8,229 nucleotides of DNA, taken from Chloroflexota bacterium (GTDB taxonomy: Bacteria > Chloroflexota > Chloroflexia > JAMDCE01). Both the position numbers and the translations under genes were made by a program. Each line of letters starts with the position of its first letter. The stretch's first letter is position 1. Shown piece after piece: positions 5,158-8,229 of this stretch. The notes under the pieces are model-generated. The model saw only the letters and a program-made list of their open reading frames with translations. It was not told where the DNA came from and did not search any database. The stretch covers positions 1-8,229 of the forward strand of contig JAMDCE010000120.1 in assembly GCA_023489135.1 (NCBI GenBank), read 5' to 3'.

Positions 5158-6819
5158 TTGATTAAGGACGAGATTGTTGAATTATTGAGAGCGGCAGTGC
5201 TGGAGGCGCAGCGAACGGCCCTTCTTCCCCAGGTTGCGTTGCCCGAAATCACAGTCGAGCATCCCGCCAGCAAGGCCCACGGCGATTACGCTAGCAATGT
5301 GGCCCTTAAACTGGCGAGAGCGGCAAGAATGTCCCCGCTGGCCATTGCTCGGGAGATAACTAAGGCCCTGCCGCCGGCCGAGTTTTTGGATAGGGTTGAA
5401 GTTGCTCCTCCCGGTTTCATCAATTTGACGCTCAGCAAGGGTTGGTTGATCTCTCAGGTCGAACACATCCTTGCTGAGGGGGATTGCTATGGCGGCGTCG
5501 ATCTCGGGCACGGAGTACGAGTGCAGGTGGAATACGTCAGCGCCAATCCCACCGGTCCGTTGCACGCGGCCAGTGGTCGGGCTGGCGCTCTGGGCGATAC
5601 TCTGGCCAAGGTGCTGACCGCCTGCGGGTACAGCGTGTCCAAAGAATACTACATCAACGACGCCGGTAGCCGGATGGATGCTTTCTATCAGACGCTGTTC
5701 GCCCGCTATATCCAGGCGCTGGGCGGCCAGGCTGAGATTCCGGCAGATGGGTATGCCGGCCAATATATGGTGGACTTAGCGGAGCACATCGTCGCCCGAG
5801 AGGGCCGGCGATTTCTAGAGGTGCCGCCGGACGAAGCCGTACGAGAACTAGGGAGACTTGGTCTTCAGATCATGGCCGACGCGGCCAGGCAAGACCTGCA
5901 GGCCTACGGAGTCAGCTTTGACGTCTGGTTCTCCGAGCAATCTCTGTTTGACAGTAGCCTGGTGCAGAAGGCCGTCGGCCTGCTTCGCGACCGTGGATGC
6001 ATTGCCGAGAAAGAGGGCGCCACGTGGTTCGTTTCGACACCCCTGGGAGAGGACAAGGACAACGTACTGGTCAGGAGCAACGGAATACCCACCTATTTTG
6101 CCTCAGATGTCGCTTACCACTACGACAAATTCGCCATCCGCAAATTCCAGCGCGTAATCGACATATGGGGAGCCGATCACCAGGGGCACGTACCGCGGAT
6201 GAAGGCCGCCGTGGGGGCCCTGGGATTCAACCCCGATGACTTGACCATCATAATTCACCAGATGGTGACCCTGAAAAGGGGAGACAAGATCGTCAAGATG
6301 TCTAAGCGGACGGGTGACATCGTGACCCTGCGGGAGGTGCTGGAGGAGGTTGGCCCAGATGCCTGCCGGTTCAACTTCCTGGCCCGGTCGGCCGATAGCC
6401 ACATGGATTTCGACCTGCAATTGGCCGTCGAGCAGTCCAACGAGAACCCCGTCTACTATGTGCAATACGCTCACGCTCGAATCGCCAGCATTCTGAGGTA
6501 CGCCGAGGAACTTGAAATAGATTTCAGCGAAGCGGACCTTTCTCTGCTTCAGGACGAAGCAGAGCTTGGGCTGATCCGCCATATGTCGCTTTTGCCGGAG
6601 ATCGTTGAGCTGTCGGCGGTCACCCTGGAACCGCATCGTCTGCCCTTCTACGCGGTAGATTTGGCCAGCATTTTCCATTCCTTTTACAAGGTGGCCCGAG
6701 TAGTTGACAGGAACGATCTACCTTTGACCAGGGCCAGGCTGAAGCTGGTCCAGTCGGCTAAGATCGTCCTCGCCAACACTCTGCACCTGATGGGAATGAC
6801 CGCTCCAGAATCAATGTAA
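5158..6819 (+). CDS. argS: Arginyl-tRNA synthetase
   Basis: Class I aminoacyl-tRNA synthetase of 553 aa that charges tRNA-Arg with arginine using ATP in the cytoplasm. The N-terminal ArgRS-specific domain (about 2-85) holds HGDYASN (41-47) and PPGFINLTLS. The catalytic domain begins at VEYVSANPTGPLH; the HIGH-motif position reads HAAS (His136-Ser139), so the first His is kept while the usual Gly and second His are replaced. WGADHQGH and KMSKRTG (Lys380-Gly386, the KMSKS loop) follow. NPVYYVQYAHARI (430-442) opens the C-terminal DALR anticodon-binding domain, which ends in the typical LANTLHLMGMTAPESM. The length is normal for bacterial ArgRS. The preferred start is TTG at 5158, with GGAG at 5149-5152 five bases upstream; an in-frame TTG at 5146 would give 557 aa but has no ribosome binding site before it. 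The aminotransferase gene begins 14 bases after the stop. Confidence 0.93.
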   Translation: MIKDEIVELLRAAVLEAQRTALLPQVALPEITVEHPASKAHGDYASNVALKLARAARMSPLAIAREITKALPPAEFLDRVEVAPPGFINLTLSKGWLISQVEHILAEGDCYGGVDLGHGVRVQVEYVSANPTGPLHAASGRAGALGDTLAKVLTACGYSVSKEYYINDAGSRMDAFYQTLFARYIQALGGQAEIPADGYAGQYMVDLAEHIVAREGRRFLEVPPDEAVRELGRLGLQIMADAARQDLQAYGVSFDVWFSEQSLFDSSLVQKAVGLLRDRGCIAEKEGATWFVSTPLGEDKDNVLVRSNGIPTYFASDVAYHYDKFAIRKFQRVIDIWGADHQGHVPRMKAAVGALGFNPDDLTIIIHQMVTLKRGDKIVKMSKRTGDIVTLREVLEEVGPDACRFNFLARSADSHMDFDLQLAVEQSNENPVYYVQYAHARIASILRYAEELEIDFSEADLSLLQDEAELGLIRHMSLLPEIVELSAVTLEPHRLPFYAVDLASIFHSFYKVARVVDRNDLPLTRARLKLVQSAKIVLANTLHLMGMTAPESM

Positions 6820-6820
6820 T

Positions 6821-6826
6821 AGGAGG
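6821..6826 (+). promoter_or_regulatory. Ribosome binding site of the aminotransferase gene
   Basis: A perfect AGGAGG lies 7 bases before the ATG at 6834, right after the argS stop codon. The strong site and the 14-base gap suggest translation from a shared transcript. Confidence 0.8.
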
Positions 6827-6833
6827 TTGTGCT

Positions 6834-8219
6834 ATGGCTGTAGTAGACTCTTCGGTGGCCGGAATAGAGCGGGAGTACACCGAGCGGCACAAAGGTTCAA
6901 AAGCTCTCTACGAAGAGGCGGTGCAGGTCTTCGTCGGCGGCGTGACTCACGATGGCCGTTTTGCGCGTCCCTTTCCGATTTATGTGGATCGGGCCAAAGG
7001 ATCGCGCAAATGGGATGTGGATGGAAACGAGTACGTCGACTACTGGATGGGACACGGATCCCTCATCCTGGGCCATTCGGCCGAGCCCGTCGTCGAGGCT
7101 GTGACCAACCAGGTGGCTAAGGGAACCCATTTGGGAGCTTGCCACGAGTTGGAGGTGCGCTGGGGCGCGCTGATCAAGAAACTGGTTCCCTGCGCTGAGG
7201 CGGTGAGGTTCTTCTCCTCCGGCACCGAAGCGACCCTGATGGCCATGCGTCTTTCCCGAGCCTATACAGGCCGGAGCAAGGTGATGAAATTCGAGGGCCA
7301 TTTCCACGGCTGGCACGATTACGTTATGGCCGGCATGGCCCCGCCATATGACGTGCCCGCGTCCATCGGCATTCCCGAGGCAACTATTCAAACGGTGGTG
7401 GTGGCCCCGCCCAACGATATGGACGAGGCCGATAGGTTGCTGGGTGCCAATCCGGACATTGCCTGCGTGATTCTAGAGCCATCGGGCGCGTCCTTTGGGA
7501 CGGTGCCACTACACAAAGAGCAGCTCTTGCAGCTACGAGAGATCACCCGGCGGCACCAAGTGGTGCTTGTTTTCGACGAGGTGATTACTGGTTTCCGTTT
7601 TGCGCCGGGTGGCGTACAAGAGTATCACGGGATCACGCCCGATCTTACCACGTTGGCCAAGATCGTGGCCGGAGGGCTCCCCGGAGGCGCAGTAGTAGGA
7701 CGACGGGAAATCTTTGATTCCTACGCTTTTACCTCCGACGCCGAGCACAACCGATATCATCGGACTCCCCATCAGGGAACCTATAACGCTAACCCTCTCT
7801 CGGCCGCAGCAGGAATCGCCGCTCTCAACGTCGTCGGGCGAGGTGAAGTTCAGAAGTATGCTCACCGGTTGGGCGATCAACTGCGGGCTGGTATGAACAA
7901 GGCCATCAGCGAGGCCGGAGTCAAAGGGAGTTGCGCATACGGCGCGTCCTCCATCTTCCACGTGCTTCTTGGTTCGGAGTGCGATTTCCAGAGCGATTGT
8001 GACTTCACGCACTGCCGTTACGATCCCGTGAAGTTGATGATGCGCATGAAGTCGCCGTTGAAGGAATCTTTCCGGCAGAGTATGTTGAACCACGGCGTGG
8101 ATTTCATGGGAGGACACGAAGGCTTTACCTCCAGCGCCCATACTGAGGCGGATGTTCGTTTCACTTTGGATGCGTTCGGCTCGACCCTGGAAGAACTGAA
8201 GAAAGCCGGGTTGTTGTAG
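6834..8219 (+). CDS. Class III PLP-dependent aminotransferase, glutamate-1-semialdehyde aminomutase-like
   Basis: Protein of 461 aa, a fold-type I pyridoxal-phosphate enzyme. Recognisable parts in order: WDVDGNEYVDYWMGHGSLILGH near the N-terminus, SGTEAT (129-134, phosphate binding), FEGHFHGWHD (153-162), FDEVITGFR (247-255, with Asp248 expected to contact the pyridine nitrogen), TLAKIVAGGLPGG (273-285, with Lys276 expected to bind the cofactor) and HQGTYNANPLSAAAG. This set is typical of the HemL group, but the protein is about 30 residues longer than usual HemL, and the N-terminal NSPVRAF-type segment of true aminomutases is replaced by THDGRFARPF. A second unusual part is a segment at 380-398 with three cysteines (383, 389, 394). 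It may therefore act on another amino or keto substrate; a role in tetrapyrrole synthesis is possible but not shown. No other haem genes are present. It probably shares a transcript with argS, though the functional link is unclear. Confidence 0.85.
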   Translation: MAVVDSSVAGIEREYTERHKGSKALYEEAVQVFVGGVTHDGRFARPFPIYVDRAKGSRKWDVDGNEYVDYWMGHGSLILGHSAEPVVEAVTNQVAKGTHLGACHELEVRWGALIKKLVPCAEAVRFFSSGTEATLMAMRLSRAYTGRSKVMKFEGHFHGWHDYVMAGMAPPYDVPASIGIPEATIQTVVVAPPNDMDEADRLLGANPDIACVILEPSGASFGTVPLHKEQLLQLREITRRHQVVLVFDEVITGFRFAPGGVQEYHGITPDLTTLAKIVAGGLPGGAVVGRREIFDSYAFTSDAEHNRYHRTPHQGTYNANPLSAAAGIAALNVVGRGEVQKYAHRLGDQLRAGMNKAISEAGVKGSCAYGASSIFHVLLGSECDFQSDCDFTHCRYDPVKLMMRMKSPLKESFRQSMLNHGVDFMGGHEGFTSSAHTEADVRFTLDAFGSTLEELKKAGLL

Positions 8220-8229
8220 GTCACGACTC

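Noticed and set aside
5182..8141. Several minus-strand frames of 160-200 codons opposite argS and the aminotransferase
   Set aside because: They are antisense shadows without motifs or plausible ribosome binding sites.
1..8229. CRISPR array, tRNA, rRNA, insertion sequence or phage genes
   Set aside because: No regularly spaced repeats, no tRNA or rRNA signatures, and no transposase, integrase or phage-like proteins were seen on either strand.

Overview
The window is a stretch of bacterial chromosome with five plus-strand genes, no sign of mobile DNA, and unusually structured intergenic regions. The best guess at the host is Chloroflexota, probably an uncultured or metagenome-derived member. 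The main basis is the second gene, which joins two copies of a module of the type FPETGH...YW...GG...FG(Y/F)P...GKTYTVQ(Y/F)FERA.FEYHPE to a glycosidase barrel; from memory this module is especially common in that phylum. This assignment is an inference and has not been checked by a search.

Layout. (1) 3-1799: membrane-anchored VanW-family protein with putative peptidoglycan-binding modules and a C-terminal G5-like segment. (2) 1800-2284: a 485-base gap. It holds a telomere-like G-rich/C-rich inverted repeat, a 13-bp tandem repeat, a weak promoter candidate, and a strongly self-complementary block (2033-2221) that looks like a structured RNA or long 5' leader of the next gene. (3) 2285-4000: secreted protein with two cell-surface-type repeats followed by a clan GH-A glycoside hydrolase domain. 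(4) 4001-4228: nested hairpins, a second copy of the TAACCCTTA-type repeat, and a good sigma-70-like promoter covered by a near-perfect 39-bp palindrome. (5) 4229-5053: family 2 glycosyltransferase of the polyprenyl-phosphate sugar transferase type, with a GTG start. (6) 5158-6819: arginyl-tRNA synthetase, with a consensus -10 box upstream and a probable TTG start. (7) 6834-8219: class III PLP aminotransferase related to glutamate-1-semialdehyde aminomutase, 14 bases after argS and probably co-transcribed with it.

How they fit together. The first three proteins all point to the cell envelope: a wall-associated VanW/G5 protein, a secreted glycosidase with surface modules, and a sugar transferase likely to use a lipid-linked carrier. 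They are separated by long gaps with their own signals, so they are neighbours rather than one tight operon. argS and the aminotransferase form a separate two-gene housekeeping unit. The most notable unexplained signals are the structured block before the glycosidase gene, the palindrome over the glycosyltransferase promoter, and the related repeats on both sides of the glycosidase gene.
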